A DNA stretch of 64,000 bases from Malurus cyaneus samueli (lineage: Eukaryota; Chordata; Aves; Passeriformes; Maluridae), in the NCBI GenBank assembly GCA_009741485.1, contig CM019228.1, positions 14,165,797 through 14,229,796 on the forward strand, written 5' to 3'. Within the stretch, counting starts at the first letter, position 1. The number at the start of each line of letters is the position of its first letter. The position numbers and the translations under genes were made by a program. The notes below the pieces were generated by a model. The model did not search any database and had not been told where the DNA came from. It saw nothing but the letters and a program-made list of their open reading frames with translations. Positions 9,891 to 21,734 of this stretch are shown piece by piece.

Positions 9891-9909
9891 ATGAAGTTCG
9901 TGCCGGCAG
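9891..9909 (+). CDS. LIF: LIF exon 1 (start codon)
   Basis: ATGAAGTTCGTGCCGGCAG followed by the donor GTAAAA codes for MKFVPA plus one base. Joined to exon 2 it gives MKFVPAGVVPFVALLLL, the same architecture as mammalian LIF, whose first exon also codes only a handful of residues ending at a glycine split by the intron. The phase fits exactly (19 + 179 nt = 66 codons). It lies 3' of exons 2 and 3 in this window, which cannot be the natural order. No other copy of this exon was seen upstream of 6,522. Confidence 0.85.
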
Positions 9910-11500
9910 GTAAAAAAAAAATAAAATCGACTTTGGGGATATTATTTCCCCTTCTCCCCCTCCCTCTTCTTCCCTCCCCCTCCCCTCCTCCTTTGGCCGT
10001 GATGCTCGGGTGCAGGCGGGTCCAGCTTGGATGCCGCCGCTGGAGCCGGAGCGAGGGCTCCCGCCGCGCTGCGTCCCCCCCGGGATGAGCATCTCTGGGA
10101 ATTGGCAGCGGGAGCGGAGCGCGGCGCTGGCGCGGTGCAGCAACATTGGACACTTATATAACTGGAAATGTTTCCAAGAAAAAAAAAAATCTCAAGGAGG
10201 GGGGAGGTTTTTTTTTTTTTTTACTTTTTTATACTTTTTAATACTTCCCCCACGCTCCTGCTTTTCCTTCTGGGTCTCCCAATGCCGCGAGCCGCTGTCG
10301 TGCCGGAGCGCTGGAAGGACGCGGAGGCTGCCAAGTGTAGGAGGGGGGACTGGAGGGAGCAGCCCCCACCCCAGAAGCAAGTGTTGTGGTGGTCCCACTA
10401 GCAGAACCCACACCGGGACCCCCCACCCACCCAGCCCGGCACAGTGGGCGCCGAGCCTCGCCTGCCCAGCTGTGAAATGGTCAGAAGCAGCTGCCGGGGC
10501 ACAGCAGCAGAGGGGCTTGCGAGGGGTCAGGGAATCTGCGTCCCGTGGGAACAGCCAGGGCCCCGGGGGCGCGGGGAGGCGGGGTCCCCCCGCCGGGCGG
10601 GAGGGGAGCGGCGGGTCAGGGATCGCAACACGCCCAGGTAAGTCCTCTCCCACCCGGGCAGGGTAAATAAATCGAGGCTTGGATTACCCGGCACCGGTGG
10701 CACGTCCGAGGCTCTGACAAGTGCGGGCGACTTCGGCGCTCGTCACGGTCCGGGGACTTGGCCCGTCAGCACCAACGGGCACGGGACCCCCATCCTGACG
10801 GGGCCCTGCTGGGGGCGTCCAGGTCACCCAGCAGCGGGGACACCCGGGCCACCCTCCCCGAGGATGCCCGGCACAGTGCGCTGGGTCTCCAGAGGCGGCT
10901 CGGCCTCCCCGAGCGGGGATGGATCCCGGTTTGGGGGAGTCCCAATGGCCGGGGGGTCGCAGCGCCCCGCTTTCAGGACGGGGACGGCGGGGAGACCCAG
11001 CTGCCGGCGGCTCAAGGGTCCCCTTGTTCCGCGTCCCGGGATTTCCTGGCGGGAGCCTCTGGCAGCTGCGTCCTCTCTCCCCAAGGCTCCTCGGCGCTGC
11101 GCCCGCTTCGCAGACGGGGAAACTGAGGCAGGCGGTGGGGCCGGGGGCGGAGAGAGGAGGGAGGGCACGCCGAAAGCAGGTTTCCTTGAGGGAGCCCCGC
11201 CTGAGTCAGCCGGACCGGGGTGGGGCCTTGCTCCCCCAGCGCCCGGACAGGGATAACGGAGGAAAAAGCGTTTTGCACATTTGATTGAGCCCGCCAGGTC
11301 GCCACCGGGCCGCTTGCGAAATGTGGGAATGCTGCGGGGCCTCCCGCCGGGAAGGGTAGGGCGGTGGTGCTGAGTTCGCGGACTGTCACTGAGCGGTGAC
11401 CCGAGACGCTGTGAGCGGAGAGAGCGCTCTGGTGCGGAAACGGGGGCGGTGAGCTTGCGGCACGGCCGGGACGCAGACTGGGTCCGGGCACTTCCAGCTG
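9910..11500 (+). other. LIF: LIF intron 1 (5' and central part), CpG-rich
   Basis: GC- and CpG-rich sequence with a poly-T tract at 10,209-10,222, as expected for the first intron of LIF. Its end at about 11,450-11,500 (GCGGCACGGCCGGGACG then GGTCCGGGCACTTCCAG) matches 6,296-6,342 with small indels. That stretch lies about 180 bases before exon 2. So 9,910-11,500 should lead straight into 6,343. The open frames in it are CpG-island artefacts. Confidence 0.7.
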
Positions 11501-12500
11501 CTCTCGAAGAAATCCTTGGATTACGCTTTTGAGTAGCACGCACGTGCAAGGCGGGATTGAATGTCACCGGGCTACTTTTCAAGTCGTGGACACCCTTCCT
11601 TGTTAGGCGGTGAGCCCGCGACGACCAGCCAGACTAGGCCAACACTAGTGTTACCATACGGATGGTGCTCCAATGACCCATATCTTAGCTCGTCGAATCA
11701 GTGCCTCTCTCGTTAAACCCAGACGGGAGCCACGCCTCTTTCCTACCGCCATAGCGCAGGCTGTCTCACCGCCTAGCCCCGGCGCGCGCGCCGTGATATA
11801 AAACCAGAAGCCTTCGTCTCCCGACTCACAAGGGTTCGATTATGCCCATTCCGCATGGCCTCTAAGTCTCCATCTTTCTGCCACATGATGGCATGCTTGC
11901 AGAGATAGCGTGCCCGTGGTGGCGTGAAAAAGGCGTGTCTAAGCGCCTCTGCTTTCTACATGGCGGTGGATTCTCGGCCTCCCTCGGTCTTTACTGGTTG
12001 TCTCCTTTCCGTGCGCACGAGTGGTGTGACCGCAAAGTAACTTCACTCAAACAACCCGATCCATAGGAGCATGACCCTCTTGCAAGTGCATGTGTGGTCG
12101 TAGAATTCTCCTCCATCGCATGCTCACCCAACGCGAGTCTCACTCATTGCAGTTCCCAGGGATAATTGACTTAGCCATTGCCGCTCTACCAAGCCTAAAT
12201 TAGTGAGGCGCTTGGGAGTTAGCCCGCCAGTGATTCGAGCACCCCCAGAGTGTGGCGGGGTATTGGTTCTCTTCACTCAGAGGTTTGCATCCGAGTGGAT
12301 TGGGGACAAATCTCGGGGACACGGTGAGAGAAAGTGTAGGATGCCCAGGGAAAAGGGTTGGCAGTGGCACGTATCGGTCTCGCCCGGTAGGGAGAGACCA
12401 ATCACGAGTCGGCTCGTGGTGGTGAGCGCTTGTTCACTCTGATCGCGCTGGCCGAGCTGAAGCTTCTGGTTAATGTCCATGTCATCGCGACTAGCTCGTA

Positions 12501-12566
12501 TTCGAGCAGCGAGACTGACAAGCTCTGTCAACCCCCGCCGGGATCTTCTTCCCCGCGTTCCGCGTA
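12501..12566 (+). pseudogene. LIF: Broken fragment of LIF exon 3 (first island)
   Basis: About 60 bases match LIF exon 3 at 6,873-6,932 (GAGACTGACAAGCTCTG, then GGGATCTTCTTCCCCGCG) with a few inserted bases that break the frame. Both sides are unrelated random-looking DNA. Confidence 0.8.
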
Positions 12567-12987
12567 TTACTCCTCTACATCGCGGACACGAACAGTGGCT
12601 GTATGGAGAGGCAAGACTATTCGGTCGTGTGATGGTGTGGCCCTGATTTGCTAGCTGTTCTCCTGTACGCCGCCTTACTCTTCTCTCGAAGCGACCTACT
12701 GCCTGTGTGCATTTCACGGCATGGTTGCTCTTGGTTAGTTCACTGGGTGCATGGGGTTACGGCATTTTCGCCCCGCAGTTGGAGTGAGGCACATAGATTC
12801 CCAAGGGGATTTCTCTTTTTCGCCATTTTGAGAGCCATGTGCAAGGCTAGTCCACTTCAATCTGGCCTCATAGGCGCACTCAAAGGAGAACTCCTCTCCA
12901 GAGTCGCGTGACTCACCGCAACACGCCCCTGAGCACATCTGGGTAAGAACACCTCTCTACCTACGTCAGCAGACGCCTCTCCTGTCT

Positions 12988-13024
12988 CTGCCACATCTGC
13001 GAGAGTAACTACAACATCTTCCCA
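12988..13024 (+). pseudogene. LIF: Broken fragment of LIF exon 3 (second island)
   Basis: TAACTACAACATCTTCC with loosely similar flanks (TGCCACATCTGCGAGAG) corresponds to LIF exon 3 at 7,107-7,145 (CTCTGCAAGAACTACAACATC). It lies after the first island, in the same order as in the gene. Confidence 0.6.
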
Positions 13025-13586
13025 GACCAGGCATATGGAGCGATGCATTAGCGACTCTACAAGCTGCGGCAGACGCTACAAAGTGGCTTCTGCAAATGCT
13101 ATGTAGTGCCATAATCAACAGTTACCAGCATATGCTCTCACTGAGCAGGATGGTGTTCGCAGGTCGCAATCAGTCTATTAAGTACGTTTGACTAGTATTT
13201 GCTATGCAATGAAAACAGATGTATCGTGGTCCTAGGCGTGCACGGCTCTGCATGCTTTACACGATACCACAATACAAATTCATACCATCAGTCCCCCATT
13301 CATTCCATTGTATTTACTACCTAATAGCAATGCTTCCCGCACGTAGCCGCCTCCACCTCACTCTCACCGGTAAGCAGCTGTCTTACCGTCATCCTATTAA
13401 CCCGAATGACGCGCTGTCGCTCTTCTGGGCCTGCACGTACGTGTGTGTCAGTCACGATAAATTTCATCTCGCCTCTCCTTGAAGGTGTGTTTGAATCGTG
13501 ACAAGCGCTCCATCGCCAACGACGTCTCTGGTAAGGATATTACCTTATGGCTTATATAGCACGACAAAGAGGCACCGAGCTATATT

Positions 13587-13760
13587 CATCGTGGTGTGTG
13601 GATCCTCGTGGTGTGGAGATCATCGTGGTGCAGGGATTGTCCTGGCACAGGGAGCATTGGGGTGTAGGTACCATGGCAATGTGGGGACCATCATGGCATG
13701 GGTACCATCCCAATCAGGGAACCATCGCAGTGTGTGGGGCATCGAGATGTGGGGAGCCCC
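13587..13760. repeat. Right-hand end of the 33-bp minisatellite
   Basis: Starts with ATCGTGGTGTGTGGATCC, the exact unit of the array at 8,640-9,302, then decays through GGTACCATGGCAATGTGGGG variants. The degenerate form mirrors the left edge at 8,560-8,640. The two arrays therefore look like the two halves of a single locus downstream of LIF. Confidence 0.85.
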
Positions 13761-15330
13761 GCTCTGGCACCCCTGAAAGCTCCTGGGGGCACAGGGAAAA
13801 GCTAAAGCCGGCTCTGGAAGAGGCTGAGAGAGCTGAGTGAGCATGTGTGAGGTGCAGGGGACACCACAGACAAAACCCCAGTCACTTCCCAGGCTGTGCT
13901 GGGAGAGGCTCAGCAGAGCTCTGCCGGGGCCAAGACCACCTAAGGCTGCAGCAGTGCCCCGGCCCTCAGCAAGTGGCTCGCATGGGGCTGTATCGGTTAA
14001 CAAGAGGCTGATTATACAGGAGACGTTAGAGCAGGATGATGAAATTTTCCTCCTCCTCCGGAGCCCTTGGGCCACTGGCCAAACCTCCCAGGCATGAGAC
14101 AGCAAGCGGATGAGCTAAGATCCTGTGTGATCATCTCTGGTGTCTCAGAGGAGCCCCAACTTAAAGATCATTGCAGAAATGTAAAAGTTGCCCCCCAAAC
14201 CCCTCTTCCTCTGCCCTGCAGGGTGGTGTTGCCCAGTTGTGTCCCCCAGCTCCTAGGGGAGGTTTCATGCATGGGTTTGACCCCAAACTGGCACCGCCTT
14301 GTGCCAATGGCAGCCAGGTGCTGCACAGTGGTGACAGCAGGGACAGCGGTGCCCATCTCTAGCCTGGCCCATCATGCAAGGGGCAAACGCCAAAATGGGA
14401 CTGAATCCCCCATCCCACACCCAAAGCACCTGGGGACATCCCTGGATGCCACAGTGTGTCCCCATGCACGATGGGGCTTTCTTCCACCATCCCAGCCTGT
14501 CACCAGGGAAGGGGCCCTGGGTGTCCCCTGTGCCCCTGCCCTGGAGGATGCTCATTTTTGGGGTTGCAGCCCATTTGTGGGGCCCATTTCCTGCCTGCAC
14601 TGTGAGACCCGATGTCCTCAGAGCAACACAATGCCCCAAGAACACAGGCATGGGGCAGGCAGGGCATCATCCCTTTAGGATGGGCATTGTGCCCCACGGC
14701 CAGGTCTTGCAGCACTTGTCACCATGGCACCACGACTGCCTGCCAGGGTCACCCTGACCCTGCAGCTGGGACACACAGGTGTCCTCATTGCTATTGTCAC
14801 CACGGGGTTGTTTGGCCAACATCTCCTAGGGAAGCCCAAGTCTCCTATACTGGACACCCAAGCTTAGCCCTTCTTTGTGCCAACACCCCCAGTTCGTCCC
14901 CACCAGGGATGTGGCAGGTGCCCGGGGGTGCCACCACCCCGTCCCGGGGAGCTCGAGGGGTGTCGGGGACCGGGGGCAGGGCTGGGCTCGGCGGGGTCGG
15001 GAGCTGGGCTGGGGACGATGGCTCCCTGCGCGGGAGCGAGGAGCTGCGCACATCTGGATTTCTCACGCTTGCGTTCAGCATCCCTCCTCAACCAGATGGC
15101 AAAAATAAATAAATAGAATAAATCACAGCCTCCTGACATAAATCGGGAACTCACGCCCCGGCTCTGCGTTTCATGAGTCTCCCTGGAAGACAGTCAAACA
15201 CAGGCGAGGACAATGGGTTCACTTCTCCCCTGTGTCGGGTCATTCCCAGTTAAGGCTCATTAGCAGCAGGCGGGGGATTAACTCTTCCTTCCTTGGAAAG
15301 TCGCGGACAAGCTCCTAAAATTCCCCAAAT
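13760..15330. other. Intergenic, no gene seen
   Basis: Unique sequence downstream of LIF. 15,100-15,310 is a moderately AT-rich block with no repeat character (AAATAAATAAATAGAATAAA, then CGTTTCATGAGTCTCCCTGG) and could be a conserved non-coding element. Nothing in it codes convincingly. Confidence 0.55.
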
Positions 15331-16400
15331 CTCTTCCTTTACCCTCCCCTGGGGTTTTGGAACCGGGGCCGGCGGCGGCCTCCGGCTCGTGCCATCGCCC
15401 CAGCGAGCCGGGGCGCGCTGCCCTGCTCATCCCAGACTCGGGAGAAATGGAAAGGGCTTTCAATTACCTCAGCCAGCGGCTGATCCCACCCAGCCGGCGC
15501 CCCGGGGAAGCGAGCCAGCCCCGCGAGCCGGCCCGGGAGCACCGGGAAGGAACCAGCGCTGCGGCTTCCCCGGCACCGGCAGGACCCTGTCAGTGACTCC
15601 CCTCAGCCCCAGGACCAGAGAAGCCGTTTTGGCTGGGACGAGAGCCAGGAGGGGCTCCGGGGAGCCATCCGCTGCGATGGGAGCGATGCCCGCGCCCCGA
15701 TAACGGAGCAGCCTGACCATGGGCCCCGAGCGGCGGGTCAGCGCTGCCTTCGGGGAGCGGGATACGTGAGGAGCTGCTCCTGCCCGCGGTGAAGTCAGTG
15801 CCGCTGCCTGGGTGTGACTGCCTGACCTCAGCCCTTGGCCCCGCGGCGCGGATCATGTGCTGCCTGACGCCGCGCGAACCCGGCCGGACGGGCCCTGCGC
15901 TGCCCCGGGGCCACCGGCCAGACGGGACTTGCCGTCCGCGGGGGCAGGTGCGGGGCCGCGTCCCCTCCGCGGGGTGACCGGGGCTGCGTCCCCGCGCTGA
16001 GCCGGCGGCAGCTCCGAGCGGGCTGACCGCACGGCAGAGCCGGGCACGGCGGTCGGATCGTTCGCTGAGACGCCCCAGGTGCAGCGTCCCGCCTTCCCCT
16101 GTGCGCACCCGGGCCTGTTTCCCTCCCCATCCAGGGGTCCCCCCAAGACTCCGTGCTGGCCAGACGCGTTTGGTTGGTGACGATCTCCCCCGCAGGTCCC
16201 CAAGCCGCGTCCCCGAGGACGGGAACATCGCATCCCGAGGGCCCGCTGGAGGCTGCATCCCAGGCTGGCCGCGGGCCCGAGCACGGAAAGCGGAGCCGAG
16301 CCCATCTGAAACGCATTCGGGCACTGTTGCTGCAATAGCAGATGCTCCTGCGGGTCGCCGGCCACATCACAGCCCGGCGGAGTGGGAACCGCACGTTCAC
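15330..16400. promoter_or_regulatory. CpG-rich island without an assigned gene
   Basis: About 1 kb with dense CG dinucleotides (for example GGGGCCGGCGGCGGCC at about 15,365 and GCGCGAACCCGGCCGG at about 15,870) between LIF and HORMAD2. Open frames up to 244 residues on both strands are what GC-rich DNA produces and show no domain pattern. It could be the promoter of a non-coding RNA or a regulatory island. No TATA box, exon or polyadenylation site was tied to it. Confidence 0.45.
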
Positions 16401-18690
16401 ATGGGAAGAAACAGTCCATGTCCCAAACGGCTCAAACTCCTAATTGGGGACCAACCGTGACAAATAAACAAGACAATGGGCTGGAGGCGAGACGAACGCA
16501 GCCTCTGTCGCGGGACACGGCTTCGAGTGCCGCCCCCGTGCCCGGCAGGGGACCTGGCACAGGCCCGCAGGAGCCAGGGGGAGGGCAGGGGCAGGATCCG
16601 GACCCCCCGGCAAAGCCACTCTCTGTGTGACACCGCTGGAGCTCGGGGCTGGCTCGGGAGCAGGATGACACATCCCCAGCCGTCCCCCGGGACCCTCGGC
16701 GGCAGCTTTGCTCAGCAAGTGTTTAGTCTCATGGTGAATGAGCTTTGGAGCGGGGTCAAACCCTGCCCTGTGGGGCTGCGGGAGAGGCCTCTCCGTGCTG
16801 CACCCCAACTCGGGGCTGGCTGGGGACCCCTCGCACGGGGCTATGGGGACCTTCTCCCGCGAGGAGGGGATGCTTCGGAGCCGCCCTGCAGCGATGGGAG
16901 GGGCCAGCCCCGGGGATCTGATAGCGGGCTTATCTCGACGCAGCTATCGCCCTCCGACAGAGACCGAGGCGCTTCGCAGCCCTGGCTGAGCTTGGCACGG
17001 ATGGAGGAGCCTCGATAAAGTTCTCGGTGCCATTACCAGCCCCTCAGCATGCAGAACTGATCATTAGGATCCCAAAGAGAGCCAGCACCCCGGCTCTTCC
17101 ACCCCTGCTCTGCTCAGGTCTCATGGGATGTGGAATCTGCCTCGCAGACACCAAGCCCAAAGCCTAAATTCAGACACATCTGCTTAACAAGGCATTTCAG
17201 ATGGCTTGAGCCTACTTAACTCCTGGCCAGGAGGGGAAACTCTGAACTTAAGGGAAAGATCTCATCCAAGGAAAGGGAGGGCATGTGGGAATGAGGCAGA
17301 GGGCTGGCAAGGGTGAAGAGGGGAGAAGCAAATCCCCAGCAGGCTCCCAGAGGAGAAAGCAACACTGGTAGAGACCCACCAGGATGGTGGGGTGGTGGGG
17401 TAGGACTAGCCCTGGACTAAGCAGCACCGTGGCAGGTCCCCAGGGTCCCTGGAACCAGGACAGCAGAGTGGGCACACGCCACTGAAGCCCACCGTGCCCA
17501 TCCTGCTGCTCCAGCTGGTGGCTCCTGGCACTTTTGGCTGCGCATCAGCACAGCTCTAGGTGGGACAGCCCCTGCTGTCCCAGCACAGCTAAGGGACAGC
17601 CCCTGCTGTCCCTTTTCCTACTAAGGCTAACTCAGAGAGTCAGCAAAAGGAGTGGAGATTCCTGGAGAAACGGAGAAAAGGGTAACAGAGATTTCTGTCG
17701 ATGTTGAGGGGAGATGGAAGAGAGAGCAGCCCTGACTGAGATCGGTGAGGCTGCCCCTGCAGTGCCCACCTGCCCTTTGCTCTCCCCACGCTCTCCAGCC
17801 CCAGGGAACAGCAGCACTTCCAGCTCACTGGCACCGCAGGGAAAGAGGGGAATGCTCCCACATTAAACTGGGGGCTGTGTCACCCTTTATTTCCCTCAGA
17901 ACCTCAACCAGCCCCAGCAGGACCCCCGCTCTGGCGAACCCCAGCCCACGGCCACAGCAGGGCAGGGATTGAGCCCCGACGGGCACTTTGAGTGCTCCCA
18001 CCGAACTTGGCCACACCTCCCTCACCCGGCTGAGCACACTACGAGGATGCCAAGCTTCCCCCCGGCTCTCACTGCATCTGGGACAGGTTTCAGGGCCAGA
18101 ACATTTGACATGTTAATTTATTGCAGCAGAACGAAGCACTACCCAGCCTGGGTCACGCTCCCCTCTTGTTTCCTAAGAAAACAAGGTGTGCGTGCAATCC
18201 CGCCGGGCGAGCGTGTGCGCGCCTGTGGCTGCCAACCAGATTTGACTAAGGGCCCGAGGCTCCAGAGATAGGAAGTTCCTACACGTCTTGTGAAGACAGG
18301 AGTGGGAGAGGAACAAGCTCCAAACGAGCCCCCACGGCATCAGGGTGAACCCAGCCCTTAAAAGCCACCGGAAATTCTCCTCCTCCGCAGCCGGGCACTG
18401 TGAGGCACAAACCTGCTCCTAGAAAGATTTCTGCTTCCTTTTTTCCCGGCCTGGCATTTCCCACACAGGCTCTGCTGATGGGGCAGGGAGGACAGCGACG
18501 GGTCGGTGAAGTCTGCCTCTTCCTGGCAGCCCTGGTGAGATGCCTGCCAGGCTTCGGGATGGGGTTTTCCATGCGGAAGCTGTGGTCACCCCACCTTGGC
18601 GTTGCCAAATTCTGCTGCCAAACACCCCACCTTGGTGCTGTGTGTGTGTCAGCCTGCTGTGGGGCTGCACTGGCTCTCAAGGTGCTCATC
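16400..18690. other. Intergenic, no gene seen
   Basis: Unique GC-rich to moderate DNA. No mobile element, RNA gene or exon recognised. Confidence 0.55.
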
Positions 18691-18895
18691 ACCCTGGGCT
18701 CACTGGTCACCATCATCCTGACATCATTCATCGCACCATCCCAGAACCACCAGTTCCCACCACCCCAGAACCACCACTCCTCATTACCCTGATACCACCA
18801 GTCCCCATCACCTCAACACCACCATCCCATTCACCCCAGTACCATTGGATCCCATCACCCCAACAAGACTGGCCCCCATCACCACCAGTCTCCAG
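18690..18895. repeat. Degenerate CACC-rich tandem repeat
   Basis: Built from imperfect units of about 23-27 bases such as CACCCCAGAACCACCAGTCCC and CATCACCTCAACACCACCA. The copies are strongly diverged. Confidence 0.7.
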
Positions 18896-18899
18896 GGCA

Positions 18900-21730
18900 C
18901 CAGAAGCTGCAGCCCCTCAGGACTGACTATTCTCTAGGGAGAAAGAGCAAGGCTCTCTCCTTTCCTAACCTTGCTGTAATTAATATTAAAGCTTCCTTTG
19001 CCCCATCCAGCAGAAGGGCCCAGCCCGGCTCTCGGTGCCGGCGGGGAGAGCTCCACACCCCCGACCCCGGGCGCATCCACATCCTCGCATGCTCGCCTTG
19101 CAGCCAAGCCCTGGAGGAAACAAGCCCCAGCTGTGCCTCCTCACAGCTACTGTGACCGGGCTCTTCCCCCAGAAGGTCTCAGCCGAGCAGCGGGAGGGAC
19201 CTGCCCCACCGCGCCAGAGCCGGGGCAGAACAATCTGCACTTCACGGACTGATAGTGCAGGGTGCCGCCGGCTCCCCAGCCCTGTCCTGCCACACCACGA
19301 CCCGCGAAAAGCCGGGATAGGACGGGTCCCATCCCGCGCTGCCGGGGCTGGTTCGGCGCAGGGCTGTGTTTACATGTCCCCGTGCCGGCCCACATCTGTG
19401 TTTATGTGTGTGTTTCCGTACGGGTGCGTGTGGCTCCGTGTGTGTGGCGGGCTTTCTGGGTGTGTACGGGCGTCTCTTCGCGTCGGGCTCTCCGTTAACC
19501 TCTTAGAAAATGAAAACAAGGCTGGAAGCCGGGCAGCTGTTCCCGAGCCCCGCTCCAGCGCCGCTTCCAGACAGACGGTAACCGCAGGTCTGATGACCGA
19601 GCACACACACGCTTCCCTTCGGGCCTTCTTAATTGCGCTGTCAGATATTCTGAAACAAAGGAAATTAAAGACTAAACTGATAGCAAGAAATATGTCACGG
19701 GAGCAACGGGAGGCAGGCAGCTCCCCGGGCGCTGGGAACTGGAAGCAGGGAGGCAGAAGGGGCTCGGGAGCTGCTGGAGCCGTGGGCAGGAGACCAAGCT
19801 TGGTCAGGGCTGTGCCGAAAGTTGGGTGGGCATTGGCAGCGCTGCTGAGCCCGGGAGAGGCCTGGGAATGCTCCAGCACAGACGGCCTGGATGGCCACGT
19901 TGGATTTCTCATGGAAACTTGCGTAGGATCTTGCCAGGTCCCAGGATTTTTTTTTTTCCCTTGTCTTTGCCCAGATTTTCTCTGAGCGGCTTTTCTGATT
20001 TCCTCCAGCTGCCTGCACGCGAGCGCTGCAGCAAACGCCTGGAGAGAATCGGAGGAGAGATGCCGCCCCCTCTCAGCGGGCATGTGGCCAGTGGCATCTG
20101 CCCGCAGGTGACCGCTGGGCACAGGTCTGGTCACCTGCAAAGGTGCTGGCACCATTTTAGAGGCTGAACTGGGTGACCCCCAAATGGTGCTCGAGGATGG
20201 GATGGGAGAGCACTGGGAAGCAGAGCTGGTGTGGTCAGGCTTCGGAGCAGGGATGAGCAGGATCTGGCAGCAGCTTTGGCAGCAGCTGGCAGAGCATGGA
20301 AACCATGTTTTCCCTGGCGACCAGCTCATGGGATGAGGTGATCACTGAGAAAGCCCTGACCCTGCATGGGAAACAACCTGGCAGAGAGGCTGGAAAAGCC
20401 CAGCGCCCACTCAGGCTGGAAAAGGTGGAGTGGGAAGTTCAGGGGATGTGGTGGAGCAGAGCAGAGCGATCTGCTGTCCGTCAGCGGAGGGTGGGACGAG
20501 ACACTCCGAGCTTTGACCACAGCGAGAGACATTCAGGAGAGATTTTCCGATGAGATTGCTGCCTGTGGAAAAGCCCCAGGAAGAGGCAGGACAGGGATGC
20601 AGAGCCAGCAGCTCGCTCCCACGGAGGAGCTGCTCACCACAGCATCTCCAAGCTTCACTCCCCAATTCCACAGACTTTCTCCCAACCTCAGTTTCCCAGC
20701 TGGAATGTACAACCAGCTCGGCTGAGAGAAGATGGAAGCAAGAGCAGTTCAGACGCGGCCAGGACGAGGGGTTGAATTCAGGCAGCAGAAAGGCTTTGCT
20801 GGGCTAAATCCCTTCTGGAGCCAGAAGGTTTTTTGGCGTCCTCACAGCGGTGTCCAGCCTATTGTGGGAAAGCACTGAGCACCGATCCCAGCGCTGGAGG
20901 CAGTGTCACACGGCTTGCGGGGAGCGCTGTGGGACCAAGGCACTTTTGGCTGAAAAACATCTTTCCATAACCACAGGGGAAGGAGAGAGCCAGCTGGGCA
21001 GAAAACACAGGCAGGGCAGTTCCCTAGAAATATCCAAACACCTCCAAAAAATAACCTGAGGTAGCAACTGTCCCAGGCCCCGTGGCTGGATTCATCCCAT
21101 TTATATCTCCCAAACCCCCTGGCTCTCCCAGCTCTGCTATTCCACTCCTGTGGCGCAATTCCTGCCAAGTTCCTCGGGCGCCGATCCAAAAGGCAGCTGG
21201 GTGTCCCTGCGGTCCCCGCAGCCTTTTTGCTGATGGGCACTTTGCTGGGGCAGCTTCCCTTGCCGGGGGCCGGAGGGGAAGGAAGCGCGGCCGGCGGGGC
21301 GGGCAGTGCCCCGTGGCGCTGCCAGGAGTGGCTCGACGTGTGGCTGCCGCTTCCGCTGCTCGGAATTGCGAAGCCGCTGCCTCGGGGCACTGCAGGCAGC
21401 TGGCAGGGACAGGCCAGGGCGCTCCATCGCAGCCTGGAATCCTGGCCCGCTGCCACCTGCCTTTCCCGCCGGGATGTGTGGGTGCCAGAGGCAGGCGCAG
21501 CCCCGCGGGGACAGCCCGCAGCTCCCGATGCCATGTGCTGGGACACTGCCAGACCTGCCCACCAGCTGGTGCTGGCACAGGGAACCTTCAGGTCCTCAGC
21601 CTGGTCTGGAGCTCAGGAATTTGGCTCAAACATGGAGAAAGGGGCAGCCCTGAGGAGCAGGGCAGGAGGGAGGCACTGTGTGGAATCCTGCAGTTCCCTG
21701 GAGCTTGAGCATCTCTCAGCCCCACCTGCA
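18900..21730. other. Intergenic, no gene seen
   Basis: Includes a GTGTGTGT-type stretch at 19,380-19,460 and a run of T at 19,947-19,957. No gene was recognised. Confidence 0.55.
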
Positions 21731-21734
21731 GCTG

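Larger units (their letters stand above)
11500..13586. other. Scrambled sequence block, probable assembly error
   Basis: About 2.1 kb without tandem structure, with balanced composition, many CG pairs and no consistent reading frame, unlike anything else in the window except 490-1,610. It lies between the end of LIF intron 1 and the resumption of the minisatellite. That is exactly the interval that should hold LIF exons 2 and 3 and the UTR (about 2.2 kb at 6,343-8,600). Two islands still match LIF exon 3 in the right order. It is best read as an extremely noisy version of the LIF region, not as real DNA. Confidence 0.7.

Noticed and set aside
9474..11500. A second, paralogous LIF gene
   Set aside because: The copy of exon 2 is identical including intron, exon 1 follows instead of preceding it, and no intact exon 3 is attached. 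Misassembly explains it better.
11500..13587. A transferred or novel foreign element, suggested by its unusual composition
   Set aside because: Islands of LIF exon 3 in order and the lack of any coding or repeat structure point to sequence error, not an insertion.
15590..16324. Minus-strand ORF of 244 codons
   Set aside because: Typical stop-poor CpG-island frame rich in R, G, P and S, with no domain or splice pattern.
19035..20329. Overlapping ORFs of 316 (plus) and 319 (minus) codons
   Set aside because: Both strands open over the same GC-rich stretch, no recognisable protein family, low-complexity segments.
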